The notes: generated by a model from the sequence alone, not told the origin. 64,000 nucleotides of DNA from Vombatus ursinus (GCF_900497805.2 NW_020948739.1:15381910-15445909); one strand, 5' to 3'. Shown: positions 11,946-22,871, counted from the first letter of the stretch. Translations and numbers: made by a program.

Positions 11946-12504
11946 AGACTAGCAGTTGGCAAGAAGGAGCACCTTGGGCATCTGTGAGTGGCCCTATGTC
12001 ATTCAATATCTTTATTAAAGTCTTGGATGAAGTATGTATAAATGATATGCTTACCAAATAACTAGATGACACAAAGTTCTAAAGGATATCTAATACAAAC
12101 GATGATCCAGTCAAGATGCAAAAAAAAATCTCTATATTCTAGAGTATTGAAACAAAACTAAAAAGGTGAAACTTAGTCACAATAAATTCAAAGTGTAACA
12201 TTGGCTTCTTTTTAAGTCAACTTCACTAAGATAGATAATGCATAACTAGAGAGTAGGTATTCTGAAAACATTTGGGTGAATTCAATATGTGATGAGACCA
12301 TCAAGAAAGATAATGCAAACTTAGTCTATATTAAAGGATGAACATAGTCCAAAACTAAGGATATGACAGTCCTCCTATTTTGTCTGGTTGGACCACATCA
12401 GAAATACTGAGTTGAATTTTATGAAGGAACTAAATTACCCCAAAAAGGGATTTAGAAAGGACAAGATTCCTATTTTCAAAGAATTTGAAGGGATGACATT
12501 TAGA

Positions 12505-12640
12505 ATCAAACAACTAAATATTTATTAAACATTTAGGTAAAAGGAACTGTGCCAAGTATTGGGACTACAAAGTTAAAAGTGAGACTGTTCCTGCCTTCAC
12601 AAATCTTACTTTCAAATGATGGAGACAATATGAACATATA
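12505..12640 (-). repeat. L2 3' end, antisense
   Basis: AAATATTTATTAAACATTTA, GGAACTGTGCCAAGTATTGG and CTGTTCCTGCCTTCAC are the antisense L2 terminus. Confidence 0.75.
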
Positions 12641-13002
12641 TGTGTCAGCAGTAAACAGAACTTAGGAAGCTAAGCTGTCAATCATCCATTTTACTCTCTT
12701 CCTCTTGACTTCACGTGGATAGAACTTGTCTACCAGCTCCTCTCCTATAGGGATGTAGCTTCCTTTTCAAAGAGGCAAAACATTTCATCCATTAAAAATG
12801 AAGTGAAAATGCCTACTTGTGGTTTGCTCTCTTCACTGTCTTCAGTGCTTATCAATTCACCATCTAGAGGCATATAAACTCCTAAATGACATGACAGGTT
12901 TGTATACATGTCGATATCACTTTCCCATTTTATCCAACTATAGGATCATAGTTCCTATGCTCGTAGGGTTAAGTCCAAACTAAACATTTTGGTCTTTATA
13001 AT
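12641..13002. other. Unrecognised sequence
   Basis: Nothing recognised. Confidence 0.4.
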
Positions 13003-13262
13003 AATAATAGCTAATATTTATGTAACATTCACTATGTGGCAGGCACTATGCTAAGTGTTTTACAATTATATCATCTCAGTATTATCTCATAACTCATTTC
13101 CTCACAACAACTCTGGGAGGTAGGTGCTATTATTATTCCTATTTTATAAAGGAGGAAACTGAGGCAAACAGAGGTTAAAAGACTTGCCCAGGGTCACACA
13201 GTTACTAAGTGTTTGAGGCCAGATTTTAACTCAGTTCTTTTTAATTCCAGGTCCTCTACCTA
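13003..13262 (-). repeat. MIR/THER CORE-SINE, antisense
   Basis: ATAATAGCTAATATTTATGT, GGCAGGCACTATGCTAAG, CCTCACAACAACTCTGGGAG, GAGGAAACTGAGGCAAAC and CCCAGGGTCACACAG give an almost complete antisense core. Confidence 0.92.
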
Positions 13263-13744
13263 CCTGCCTTTTCTAGACTGAGAAATGTTCTTACTCTCTC
13301 CCCTCTGCTTGTAAGGCTTATGCAAAACACACTAAGTGTAGCATTACTGTTAATCAATATCTTTATAATATTTTCCAGCTTAGGAAATAAAGTCAATTTT
13401 TGAAGTTCAATATCACTACCCTGCATCCCAAGCCCAGCGGGAAGCATAAGTTTCAAAATGCATGAGTGATCCTACATATAAATTACTCTCTCTGGAAAAA
13501 GGGGATGAAAGGTCACTAATCTTTTTTGCCAGACTGGACTAAGCAGCAATTCAGAGTTCAATGAAGACATGGTCTGTACTTGCATTGTCCTTTGGCTTCT
13601 ATCCTCTTGCAGCTACTACTCTAGACCCCCCAAGGTACCTACTTTTTCCTCCTCACTGCTTGCTTCTGTGTCTTATCTGTTAATTTGACTTCTTTCTCTT
13701 GTACCCACAAATTCTTTTCCAAGGTCAGGGTAAATTTCACTTTG
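13263..13744. other. Unrecognised sequence
   Basis: Nothing recognised. The 66-codon minus-strand frame at 13,256-13,456 overlaps the SINE end and has no motif. Confidence 0.4.
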
Positions 13745-14167
13745 AATAGTCTGCTTTTAGGGAAAGTATGAAATCCCTAAGAACTTAGATAACATCAGAA
13801 AAGAGAAGTTTTAAGGAAGAGATTGTGTGGAAAGAAAAGTGGGACAAGAAAAGAACCTTAGGCAATACTGACCTGAAAGTGTCAGGAAAATAAGAGTAAC
13901 CAATAAAAGAGACTAGGAAGCAATATTTAGGAAAAGTAGAAGGAGAAACAAGAGAAGGAGACCTTAATAGCCAAGAGTAGAGGTTATACAGAAGGAAGGA
14001 ATGATCAAAAGTGTCAAAAGCTGCATCAGTAGTCAGAAAGAGTAAAGAGTCAACGAGAAAAGTGACTGAATTAGGGAATTAGAAGGTCAGTGCTCTTCTG
14101 TGAGATAGCTTTCTTTGCAGGGGATCAGGAAAGAATAATGGAAGTGGTGTGGAAAATGCAACAGCTA
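13745..14167 (-). repeat. L2 internal fragment, antisense (left half)
   Basis: The block AGTGTCAAAAGCTGCATCAG is the reverse complement of the L2 reverse-transcriptase segment around the DLSAAFDTVDH motif. L2-like sequence continues beyond the HAL1-like element at 16,890-17,115, so that element appears to sit inside this copy. Confidence 0.7.
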
Positions 14168-14929
14168 GAGGGGTGGAGCCAAGATGGTGGAGGGAAAGCA
14201 CTGACTTTCTAGAGCTCTCCCCCAAACCCCTCCAAATACCTACAAAAAATGGTTCAAAACAAAATCTAAAGCAGCAGAACCCACAAAGAAACAGAGTAAA
14301 ACAAATTTCCAGCCCAAGACAACCTGGATGGCTGATTGGAAAGGTATATTGAGCTGCGCTGAGAGAGGAGCGCAGTTCGGGCTTGAGCGCCCAGGCCGCG
14401 GCAACCCTGGAGCAGGCTTCAGAGGACTGAATCGCAGGTAGCTGTGGCAGTTTCCAGATTTCTCAACTCACGAACTCCAAAGACAACTTAGAAGGTCAGT
14501 GGGAAAAGTCTGTTACTGCGGTAAGAGAAGAAGCTAGATCTCAGCCGCCCCCAGGGCAGCGGCTGGCTTCTGAGCTTCTGGTCCAAAGACTGAGGGGGAA
14601 TCCAGTGGCTGATCAGAGGGGGATTGCAAGAATCTCTTTGCCAGGGCTGAGGCAGGAATCTCTTGCTTTGTCTGTGCTTGGATCTGGGTTACAGTTCTGA
14701 GGGGCGGTCCTGGGGCGAGGAGGAGCGCTGGCCTGGTGGAGCTTGCTGTGGCCATGGAGAGGAAACACCTCGCCTCTTATCATAGCACCTTGGAAGAACT
14801 GACACTTTTCAGGTCCCTAGAAGTATCTCTGAAAACAGCTGTACAAACCCCCAAAGCTTGGGACAGTACATTCTCCACATTGGAAACAGACTCTTACCTT
14901 AACAAAGAATTTAAAACTCAAGTAATTGG

Positions 14930-16002
14930 TTGCGCAAAAAGAGTCAGACTATATTATCTTACTTTGGTGACAAAGAAGATCAAAACACACAACCAGAAGA
15001 AGAAAACAAAGTCAAAGCTCCTACATCCAAAACTTCCAAGAAAAATATCAATCAGTCCCAGGTCTTGGAAGAGCTCAAAAGGGATTTTGAGAAGCAAGTA
15101 AGACAAGTAGAGGAAAAACTGGGAAGAGAAATTAGAGTGATGCAAGAAAATCATGAAAAGCAAGTTAACAGCTTGCTAAAGGAGACCCAAAAAAATACTG
15201 AAGAAAATAACACCTTAAAAAATAGCCTAACCCAAATGGCAAAAGAGGTCCAAAAAGCCAATGAGGAGAAGAATGCCCTAAAGAGCAAAATTGGACAAAT
15301 GGAAAAGGAAGTCCAAAAGATTACTGAAGAAAATACTTCCTTAAAAATTAGAAGGGAGCAAATGGAAGCTAGTGACTTTATGAGAAATCAAGACATTGTA
15401 AAACAAAACCAATATAATGAAAAAACAGAAGACAATGTGAAATATCTCACTGCAAAAACAACTGACCTGGAAAATAGATCCAGGAGAGAGAATTTGAAAA
15501 TTATTGGACTATCTGAAAGCCATGATCAAAAAAAGAGCCTAGACATTATCTTTCAAGAAATTATCAAGGAAAACTGCCTGATATTTTAGAACCAGAGAGC
15601 AAAATAGAAATGAAAAGAATCCACCTATCTCCTCCTGAAAGAGATCCCCAAAGGAAAACTCCTAGGAATATTGTAGCCAAATTCCAGAGTTCTCAGGTCA
15701 AGGAGAAAATATTACAAGCAGCCAGAAAGAAACAATTCAAGTATTGTGGAAACACAATCAGCATAACACAAGATTTAGCTGCTTCTACATGAAGGGATCA
15801 GGGGGCATGGAATATAATATTCTGGAGGGCAAAGGAGATAAAATTACAACCAAGAATCACCGACCCAGCAAAACTGAGTATGATTCTTCAGGGGAAAAAA
15901 TTGTCATTCAGTGAAATAGAGGACTTTCAAGCATTCTTGATGAAAAGACCAGAGCTGAATAGAAAATCTGACTTTCTAATACAAGACTCAAGTGGAACAT
16001 GA
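14930..16002 (+). pseudogene. Decayed L1/HAL1 ORF1 (RNA-binding protein)
   Basis: ORF1p of L1-type elements is a trimeric nucleic-acid chaperone that coats element RNA in the cytoplasm. Here a lysine/glutamine-rich N-terminus is followed by a long coiled coil (about residues 45-150, with repeated KEVQK and EEN heptads). Next comes the RRM entry DLENRSRRENLKIIGL, then RDPQRKTPRNIVAKF and the C-terminal LQPRITDPAKLSMILQGKKL, in the family order. It is not functional: the first codon is TTG where ATG is expected, one base appears lost near 15,577 so the frame shifts at ENC/DILEP, and an in-frame TGA lies at 15,790-15,792. The last codon before the natural stop ends at 15,999. Total length of about 355 residues is normal for ORF1p. 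Confidence 0.85.
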
Positions 16003-16146
16003 AGAGGTAAACAGGAAAGAGAAATGATAAAAGACTGATTAAGGTTGAACTGTTTACATTCCTGCATGGAAAGATGATATTTGTAACTCATGAGACCTTT
16101 GTCCATATTAGGGTAGTTGGAGGGAAAAAATTATATATATGTACAT

Positions 16147-16147
<1 letters not shown>

Positions 16148-16204
<57 letters not shown>
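16148..16204. repeat. (GATA)n microsatellite
   Basis: Around 14 tandem ATAG units within the HAL1-like 3' UTR. Likely length-polymorphic. Confidence 0.95.
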
Positions 16205-16781
16205 GGCACAGGGTGAGTTGAAGATGAAGGAGTCATATCTGGAGAATAAAATTAAGGGATGAGAGAGGATTATTCTAGGAGAAGGAGAAAGGGAAAGGTA
16301 GAATGGGGTAAATTATCTCACACAAAAAAAAACAGAAAAGAAAAGGCTCTTAGAGTGGAGGGGAACTGGGGGAAGGTCAGAGGAAATGAGTGAATCTTTT
16401 TCTCATAGGATTTGACTTAAGGAGGGTATAACATACACACTCAATTGGGTATGGAAATCTATCTTTCCCTGCAGGAAAATAGGAGGGGAAGGGGACAAGA
16501 GAGTAGGGGGATGATAGAGAGGAGGGCAGATTGGGAAAGGGGGTAATCAGAAGCAAATGCTTCTGAGGAGGGACGGGGTCAAAAGAAAGAATAGAATAAA
16601 TGGGGGGGGGCGGGATAGGATTAAGGGAAATACAGTTAGTTTTTCACAGCATGTCTACTATGGAAGTGTTTTGCATAACTGCACATGTATAGCCAATACT
16701 GAGTTGCTTGCCTTTTCAATGATGGTGGGTGGGTAGGGAGGAAGGGAGAAAATTTGGAACCCAAAGTTTTAAAAACACATG

Positions 16782-16881
16782 NNNNNNNNNNNNNNNNNNN
16801 NNNNNNNNNNNNNNNNNNNNNNNNNNNNNNNNNNNNNNNNNNNNNNNNNNNNNNNNNNNNNNNNNNNNNNNNNNNNNNNNN
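16782..16881. other. Assembly gap (100 N)
   Basis: Exactly 100 N, a conventional placeholder, so the true length is unknown. It follows the HAL1-like 3' UTR and precedes resumed L2 sequence, so the missing part should include the element's poly-A tail and 3' target duplication. Confidence 0.97.
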
Positions 16882-16889
16882 ATTTTTTT

Positions 16890-17115
16890 CAAGAAGGTAG
16901 GCAAAAATGAAGAGAGGAGATGAGAAAATAGGTAAATTGGGTGGAAGAGTCAAGGGAAGGTTAGTTTTTAGGTTTTGAGAGAAATGAGAATGTGTATAGG
17001 TAAATAGGAAGGAACAAGAAAGGGAGTGACTGAAGATGCTTAGATGAGATGGGATGATTTCTGGAACCAGATCCTAAAAGATGCAGAAAGGGAAAAGATC
17101 AAGAAGAGATTATTT
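16890..17115 (-). repeat. L2 internal fragment, antisense (right half)
   Basis: Purine-rich antisense L2-like sequence (GAGATGAGAAAATAGG, AGGAACAAGAAAGGGAG) continues the copy at 13,745-14,167. No sharp motif remains. Confidence 0.5.
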
Positions 17116-18599
17116 TTTACTTTTATTTTTACTATACTTGTGATTTCATTGGTACAAGGAACTCCTAAATAAAGAACTTTCCTCTGAAAATTCACTTCAG
17201 CTCCAATTTGTAATCTTAAGAGGGTTTCCTCAAAGACTGAAGTCACATGATTTCCCCTAATTCACAAAATCAGCAAGTGACAGAAATGGGACCCAAACTC
17301 TAACATCAAAGACAGTTCTCCATCTTGAGCTATTATTATTATTTATTATTATTAATTACTAACATTGTCATGGGATGGGAAAAAGGTTTTCAAATGTCAT
17401 GTCAGTGAATTTTTTTAATTAAACAGTGCAGTCACCCAATTTATTTGGCCTGGTACCCAACAAAATATCCTTACCAACTCTCTCACTATTCTGTGTCACC
17501 ACTAAATACTTGGTCATCAACAAAACCATCTTGAATTACAAAGGGACTAATAATGGCAAATTCTACCACCTATGATTTCCACTCTTGTCAGGAAATCTTA
17601 AAGCACTCTGAGATCAAACCTTACTCTCTGAATAAGTTCAAATAGTCATTAAACCAAATTCTTGAAAGGACATAGAATGGGTCACTGAAATTTCCCAAGT
17701 AGCAAATCCAGCAAGTCCCACCAGCCTGAATTCTAACCATTTGCTTTCACCACTCTGTTATATTCCACCTAGTGAATGTTAGGAAACAGCTCAGTTCTTT
17801 ACAAAATGGTCTTCTGAAGTACTGGAGCAGTATTTTGTAATCCAATTTGTCTCTCATCCTTTATGTAACTGATTTAGCAAAACAACACTGACTTGTCTCA
17901 GGGTGACCATAAATCTAAGAATTCCTCTGCAGTGTCAGAAATATAATAGCACCGCACCAGTGAAAGAAACAATTTATATCCTGACTATAAAAAAATGCAT
18001 GTCATGAAATCAAGTGAATAAACTACTAACTTTAAGGCCTAAGCTATTTAATTCCTGTTAACGTGACACTAAACCCAAGGGCTGATACAGAGGACAGACA
18101 AGAGCTAGTTTGTACCAGCAGCTGTTTATATTACTGCTGTTTCCTTTCAAAGTAAAACAAGCCATATTCATATGAAGTAGGTCTTTATTCCACGTACTGC
18201 CTCAAAACCACAGCTTAGCTGTGCTTCTGGCCTCAAGATAACCACAAGCCAGAACCGCACTGGGTAACTTGAGATCGGCAGTAAATTTTCTTCACAAGCT
18301 TTCTTTATTTTCTCCTTAGATGCTGTCACATCACATGAATGTTATCACTGTACAGTAGCTGATAGCTACATACTCTGTCCTCCCCTAAATCACTGGAATC
18401 ATTTGCTCCAATATAAAGTCACAGAAAAGAGGAAGTGATTCTGAGAGTTGGAAAACGCACTTACAAAAAAGGGTGTACTTTAAGGAGAAATGTCTTATAT
18501 ACCCAGAAGTAAAAGGAAGTCAAAATGCCACCATCACCACCATAAAAACGAGCTTGCATTTTGTACCAAACTAAGATTTATAAAAAGGTTTCCTCAAAA
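17116..18599. other. Unrecognised sequence, possible conserved non-coding DNA
   Basis: Apart from an (ATT)n patch at about 17,331-17,360, no repeat is recognised. The stretch 18,000-18,450 has balanced, complex composition without simple repeats, which is compatible with an old unique sequence. Conservation cannot be judged from one genome. Confidence 0.4.
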
Positions 18600-18775
18600 C
18601 TAATTTTTGAGGAACTCATTGTAGGTCTTACAAGTACCATTTTTCAGATCAGGAAAATGAGGCCAAAACAGATTGAATTAAGTGACTTGCACATAATCAC
18701 ATAACTAATTAGTGTTAGAGACAGAATTCAAACCTTAGTCATTTAAGCTGGAATGTAAAGATCTTTTCAGAGGAC
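18600..18775 (-). repeat. MIR-type SINE, antisense
   Basis: TTTTTCAGATCAGGAAAATG, TTAAGTGACTTGCAC and a degenerate CACATAACTAATTAGTG core. Confidence 0.7.
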
Positions 18776-18852
18776 CATGAAGTAAGCTTTTCAACTGAAT
18801 TCAGTTAAAATATTTAATGGGAGGGAGGAGATGATTTTCAGCATGTTACACT

Positions 18853-19103
18853 TTTTGTTTAGTCATTTTCAGTGGTGTCTGGCTCTTCATGACCACTTTT
18901 GGGAGGTTTTCTTGGCAAAGATACTAGAGTACTTTGTCATTTCCTTCTCCAGTTCATTTTACAGATGAGGAAATTGAAGTAAACAGGGTTAAGTGACTTT
19001 TATCCTGGCTTACACAGTTATTAAGTGTCTGAGGTTGGATTTGAACTCAGGTCTTCCTGATTCCAGGCTCAAAACTCTATCCACTGAGCCACCTAGCTGC
19101 CCT
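18853..19103 (-). repeat. MAR1-type SINE, antisense
   Basis: TTTAGTCATTTTCAGTGGTG, TTCTTGGCAAAGATACTAGA, ATTTCCTTCTCCAG and the end CACTGAGCCACCTAGCTGCC. Full length. Confidence 0.92.
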
Positions 19104-19160
19104 GGGTTATACTACAAGTTTTAACTAAGTGTCTACTACGTGCCAGTCACTGTACTAAGC
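19104..19160 (-). repeat. L2 terminus fragment, antisense
   Basis: TAAGTGTCTACTACGTGCCA is the antisense L2 end. Confidence 0.55.
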
Positions 19161-19164
19161 AGTG

Positions 19165-19300
19165 ACTATATAAGTCAGAGATTCCTCATCTGTAAAACTG
19201 GAGTTAGAATATCTGTCTCACAGATTTATTGTAAAGATCAAATGAAATAATGGATCTAAAACACATGTGTACTATGTAAATATTAGATGCCCTTGGTATG
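19165..19300 (+). repeat. MIR-type 3' half, sense
   Basis: CCTCATCTGTAAAACTGGAG, GTAAAGATCAAATGAAATAA and ACTATGTAAATATTAGATG. Confidence 0.75.
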
Positions 19301-19366
19301 TTTTTTTTCCATTCTAACAGAAATTCTCAAGTACCCAAATACTAAATCTCAAATCCAACTCTATGA

Positions 19367-19452
19367 AAGAGGGGGGGAGTAGGGGGAAAGAGGGGGAAAG
19401 GAAGAGAGGGGAAGAAGGGGAAAGGGGGAGAAGGAAGAGCAGGAGAGAGGGA
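19367..19452. repeat. Purine (GA/GGGA) simple repeat
   Basis: Only G and A over most of its length, on the plus strand. Confidence 0.85.
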
Positions 19453-19511
19453 ATGAATATGAATTACCAGCATAAGAAATGAGAGGAAATAAGTAGAAAA
19501 CTATTTCAGGT

Positions 19512-19772
19512 AACAATATTTATTAAACATTTATTACATGCCAGGTACTATGAATATAAAGTTTAATTAGTTCTTAAGGACCTGAAGAAAATGTGAAAAC
19601 AGTCCCTGCCCCTAAATCAAGTCGAGAAATATTTCTTATTCGTCTACTATGCACCCAACAATATATACATTGGGAATACAAAGAAAGGCAAAAAACAGTC
19701 CCTGCTCTCAAGAAGCTTTCATTCTAGTCATGGGGTAGTCGATGCAAAGACATGGAGATGATACAATTCTTC
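19512..19772 (-). repeat. Two L2 3' ends in tandem, antisense
   Basis: The first copy has ATTTATTAAACATTTATTAC and CCCTGCCCCTAAATC. The second, from about 19,625, has CGTCTACTATGCACCCAAC, AGTCCCTGCTCTCAAGAAGC and ATTCTAGTCATGGGG. They are independent truncated insertions. Confidence 0.75.
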
Positions 19773-19774
19773 TT

Positions 19775-20052
19775 TTTCTTTTTAATAAAAGTTTTATTAT
19801 ACGTCTTGTCAAGTTCCTTTCTACCCTGGGATCTTGTGCTTGTTTGATTACCTACAGTGATTGTAACATGGAATCTCAGAGTTGTTTCTCTAATTAGGAG
19901 TAAAGTGAAACATTTTTTCCTTCTGGCTACATATAGCCTGGATTTTTTCCCTTGAAAATTACCTGTTCACATCCTTGGTACAATTATCAGTTGGGGAAGA
20001 GTTCTTATTCTTATAAATTTGAATCAGTTTCTTATATTTCTTGGAATATATA
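19775..20052 (-). mobile_element. L1 ORF2 3' segment, inverted part of a 5'-inverted L1
   Basis: Read on the minus strand it contains AAATTTATAAGAATAAGAAC, GATGTGAACAGG and TTAGAGAAACAACTCTGAGA. This is the L1 stretch that lies just upstream of the sense part starting near 20,060. Opposite orientations with adjacent L1 coordinates fit twin priming during insertion. Confidence 0.75.
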
Positions 20053-20055
20053 GTT

Positions 20056-20848
20056 AAAACACTGCTAGGCCTATACCCAAAGGAACTCAAAGAAATAGGA
20101 AAAGGTTCCTTATGTACAAAAATATTTATGGTTCTTTTTTTGTAGTGGCAAAAAAAACCCGTGGAAACTAGAGGGATGCAAATGATGGGGAAGAAAAAGA
20201 AAATTATGGAATACTATTGTGCTATAAGAAATGAGGAAATATATTTCAAAGAAACATGGGGAAATGCGTATGAACATACAAAGCAAGCAGAACCAGAGAA
20301 ACAACTTATCACATCAGCATTATAAAAATGGGGACAGCTAGGTGGCACAGTGGATAAAGCACTGGCCCAGGAGTCAGGAGGAGTTCAAATCTGGCCTCGG
20401 AGACCTGACACTTACTGGCTGTGTGACCCTGGGCAAGTCATTAACCCCATTGCCATTGCCTAGCCCCCCCACAAAAAAATTATAAAAATGAACAATTTTG
20501 AAAAAAATGAATTAAAAAAAAGAAACAGGACAAAATTTTATAAAATGATAATCCCTCTATAAAGAAAAACAACTTTAAAGCTGTAAGAATTATGATTGAT
20601 GTAATGGCCATCCATGATTCCAGAGGACCAGTAATGATGCATGCTATCCATTTCTTAACAGAGGTGAAGGATTCAGGGGATAGATTTAGACATGTACATA
20701 TTCTTGAGGACAGTCAATAAAGGAATTTGTTTTTGCTTGACTATGCTTATTTGTTTAAATGAATTGTTTCCTACTGTTTGTCAATGGGGTGGGAGAAAGA
20801 TGAAGCAGATTTCTGTTATTTGAAAAAAAGTATTTAAAAATAGAGAGG
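20056..20848 (+). mobile_element. L1 3' end, sense part, split by a SINE
   Basis: CACTGCTAGGCCTATACCCA, AATATTTATGGTTC, ATGGAATACTATTGTGCTAT and ATGCATGCTATCCA follow the marsupial L1 3' order, ending in an A-rich tail. A WSINE1-like SINE sits at 20,331-20,478. Confidence 0.85.
20331..20478 (+). repeat. WSINE1-like SINE with perfect 12-bp duplication
   Basis: GGGGACAGCTAGGTGGCACA head (the first G shared with the duplication), core GGCTGTGTGACCCTGGGCAA, tail ATTGCCTAGC then an A run. ATTATAAAAATG flanks it exactly at 20,319-20,330 and 20,479-20,490, so this is a young insertion into the L1. Confidence 0.95.
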
Positions 20849-20849
20849 T

Positions 20850-21025
20850 TAGGGGACTACAAGTGTGGAATGCTGCATGCACTTTCAAATCATGTCACTT
20901 TTTTAGTTTTGCTTCATTGTTTTATTTTGCTATAAAACAGCTTTGGGGATGGCATGACATCTGGAAACTTTTGAAATAAAATAGGACAAACAGGTCAATA
21001 AAACTAAAAAAAGAAAGGAAAAAAA
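20850..21025 (+). repeat. Possible L1 3' UTR fragment, sense
   Basis: It follows the L1 tail and resembles 8,030-8,205, with TTTTGCTTCATTGTTTTA and an A-rich end. It may be part of the same L1 family with an internal A tract. Confidence 0.4.
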
Positions 21026-22084
21026 CCTTGAGAATATATGTCCAACTTCAATTAAAGACTTTTGGGAAATAAATGGAGAATTTATAATATTATTTCCATA
21101 AACATAGATGCAATACTTAGTCTTAAAGGCTTTTAGACTGATTTAATTCCTTTGGAGAAATCGATAATCAAAAAATTTGAAATTCAACAAAATATTTGTC
21201 TATTGTTCTTTGTAAAGCTCTGTTATATGTTACTCTCCTAGAGATGACAATGTAGCAAAGATTCAAAGTTCCTATATGTTCTCTACAAAGCCCATATAAC
21301 GGCTTAGGAGGGTCTCTATTTTTATTAATAGATATACTTAAGGAAGATAGATGTATGACCTTGGACAAGTCAATTCAGGTCTCTGGGAATCTGTTTCCTC
21401 ATCAATTAGACGAAGGACTTTAGGTAAAAATAATATCAAAGCTAACCATAATTTCCAGGCAAAAATTATCAGGACACATCATCTCTCAAGAAATATTCCC
21501 TTTAGAAAGGTTAAAGTATAATTTCATTTCTTGGCATTAAGAGTATCCAGTGGAAAACTAACAAATATGGCCTCTGATCTGCCAAGGTCCTTTACAGCTT
21601 TACAATTCAGTTAAGCTTGAGTTACAATTCAGCAAACAAAGAAAGCATGATGGATAAAAACAATAAAACAAAATAAAAATATCTTGATATAGCTAAGGAT
21701 ACCTTAGAATTGGAAGATGGGGAAAAACAATAGGTATTATTTACCTAGCTTGGAGTTAACATGCATATGTGACAGTGATTCACCATATTAAACAGGTCTT
21801 TCTACTGACTTGCTACATCAGGGACTCCAGTGCACCAGGCTCTCTGCCACGACCCTAAACAACTCCCCTAAGGCACACATGCTATTCAAATCCCTTCCAA
21901 CCTCCTTCACTGGCATTAGAAGCAGATCCTAGGAACCCCTAGAACACTTCCCACCCCAGAACATCAAGTAACTGCTGTGTTTTCCTGGAATTCCAACTCC
22001 TGCATGTCCCTTCCAACCCTGGGAAGCTTTGGCAGACTTCCTGGGAACACTGCCTACCTATTAGGTTGCCTTCATACAGTCTCT
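21026..22084. other. Unrecognised sequence
   Basis: No repeat recognised. The part from 21,800 to 22,084 is richer in C than its surroundings, with repeated CCTTCCAACC-type words, and could be an old repeat I do not know. Confidence 0.4.
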
Positions 22085-22324
22085 TAAAGTAGTGTTCCTA
22101 CCTCCAACCTCCCTTTTCCCTTCAACTTACCCTTCCCACTATTGCCAGCTTTATCTCACTGCATTGATCTGTTGATGTCACTACTCTCATCAAAATCCTT
22201 CAATTGCTCCATTTGTAAAAACCTCCAATTTTTCTACAGCTGTAAGCTATTTATTTTCAAGTGTACACTGCTTGGCCTGATATTCAAGGCCCTCTGTAAA
22301 TAGACTCTACCCTAAATCCCTTCA

Positions 22325-22445
22325 GTGAAAGGAAGGCTAGTGTAGTAGATCAGACACTAGACTTGGAGTCAGGGTTCAATCTCAACTCAAGACACTGACT
22401 GCATGAGTCACCATGACTCAATTTTCTTGTAAAAATGAAGCAGTC
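22325..22445 (+). repeat. MIR-type SINE 5' half in L2, sense
   Basis: TAGTGTAGTAGATCAGACAC, TTGGAGTCAGGGTTCAATC and a degenerate core. Confidence 0.65.
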
Positions 22446-22595
22446 ACACTCACTGGCTCTGATATTTAAAAACAAAAACCCAACCTGTGATATGTATGTG
22501 CACTGTGCTCCAGTCAAACTGGGCTAGTCATGACTCCTCTTTCACGTTCTAAACTTCCCTGTCTTTGCTCAACCAATTTCTTTCTAGGTCAGAGG

Positions 22596-22735
22596 GTGAT
22601 GGAAAAGTGAGGAGGGGAGGGAGGAGGGGAGGGGAGGGAGAGGGAGAGGGAGAGGGAATGAACAAGCATTTATTAAGCACCTATTATCTGCCAGGCATTG
22701 TGCTAAGAGCTTTCAAATATTATTTCATTGAATTT
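22596..22735 (-). repeat. (GGGA)n followed by an L2/MIR end, antisense
   Basis: The purine run reaches 22,657. Then come AACAAGCATTTATTAAGCAC, CTGCCAGGCATTGTGCTAAG and TATTATTTCATTG. The A-tail-derived purine repeat beside a SINE/L2 terminus is a common arrangement. Confidence 0.7.
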
Positions 22736-22871
22736 CCTATGCCTGTATTGCCCTCCTAGTATTCCTTTGCTACCCAACTTCATTTGAATTTCTATGCATC
22801 TTTTAAAGCCTAAATGCCACAGATGGATGTACCTCCATGACACCTTCTCTGATTTCCTCTGTCAGTAGTCA

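Larger units (their letters stand above)
11395..12500 (+). repeat. L3/CR1 LINE fragment, sense, split by two insertions
   Basis: Three blocks follow the L3/CR1 reverse-transcriptase order. Block 1, 11,395-11,537 (ATAGGTCAGTGAGCTTGACA, CATCATGCCAGCC). Block 2, 11,676-11,754 (CATACTAACTTTATTTCTC). Block 3, 11,946-12,500 (TTCAATATCTTTATTAAAG, TTGGATGAAG, GATGACACAAAG). The gaps are an L1 3' end and an L2 3' end. The copy is heavily mutated and not coding. Confidence 0.8.
14168..16781 (+). mobile_element. HAL1-like (half-L1) element, 5' UTR and ORF1 only
   Basis: A sense LINE starting GAGGGGTGGAGCCAAGATGG, a typical marsupial L1 promoter start. A G+C-rich 5' UTR runs to 14,929, then a decayed L1 ORF1 to 16,002, then 780 bases of 3' UTR directly, with no endonuclease or reverse transcriptase. 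The 3' UTR holds a (GATA)n run at 16,148-16,204 and the L1-type end AAAATTTGGAACCCAAAGTT. The poly-A end is hidden in the 100-N gap. The ORF1-then-3' UTR structure is that of HAL1, a family known in mammals including opossum. An L1 with an internal ORF2 deletion is the alternative. Confidence 0.82.

Noticed and set aside
14736-15101. 121-codon open frame overlapping the HAL1-like ORF1
   Set aside because: It reads the end of the 5' UTR and then ORF1 in the wrong frame. The L1 ORF1 motifs are all in the other frame.
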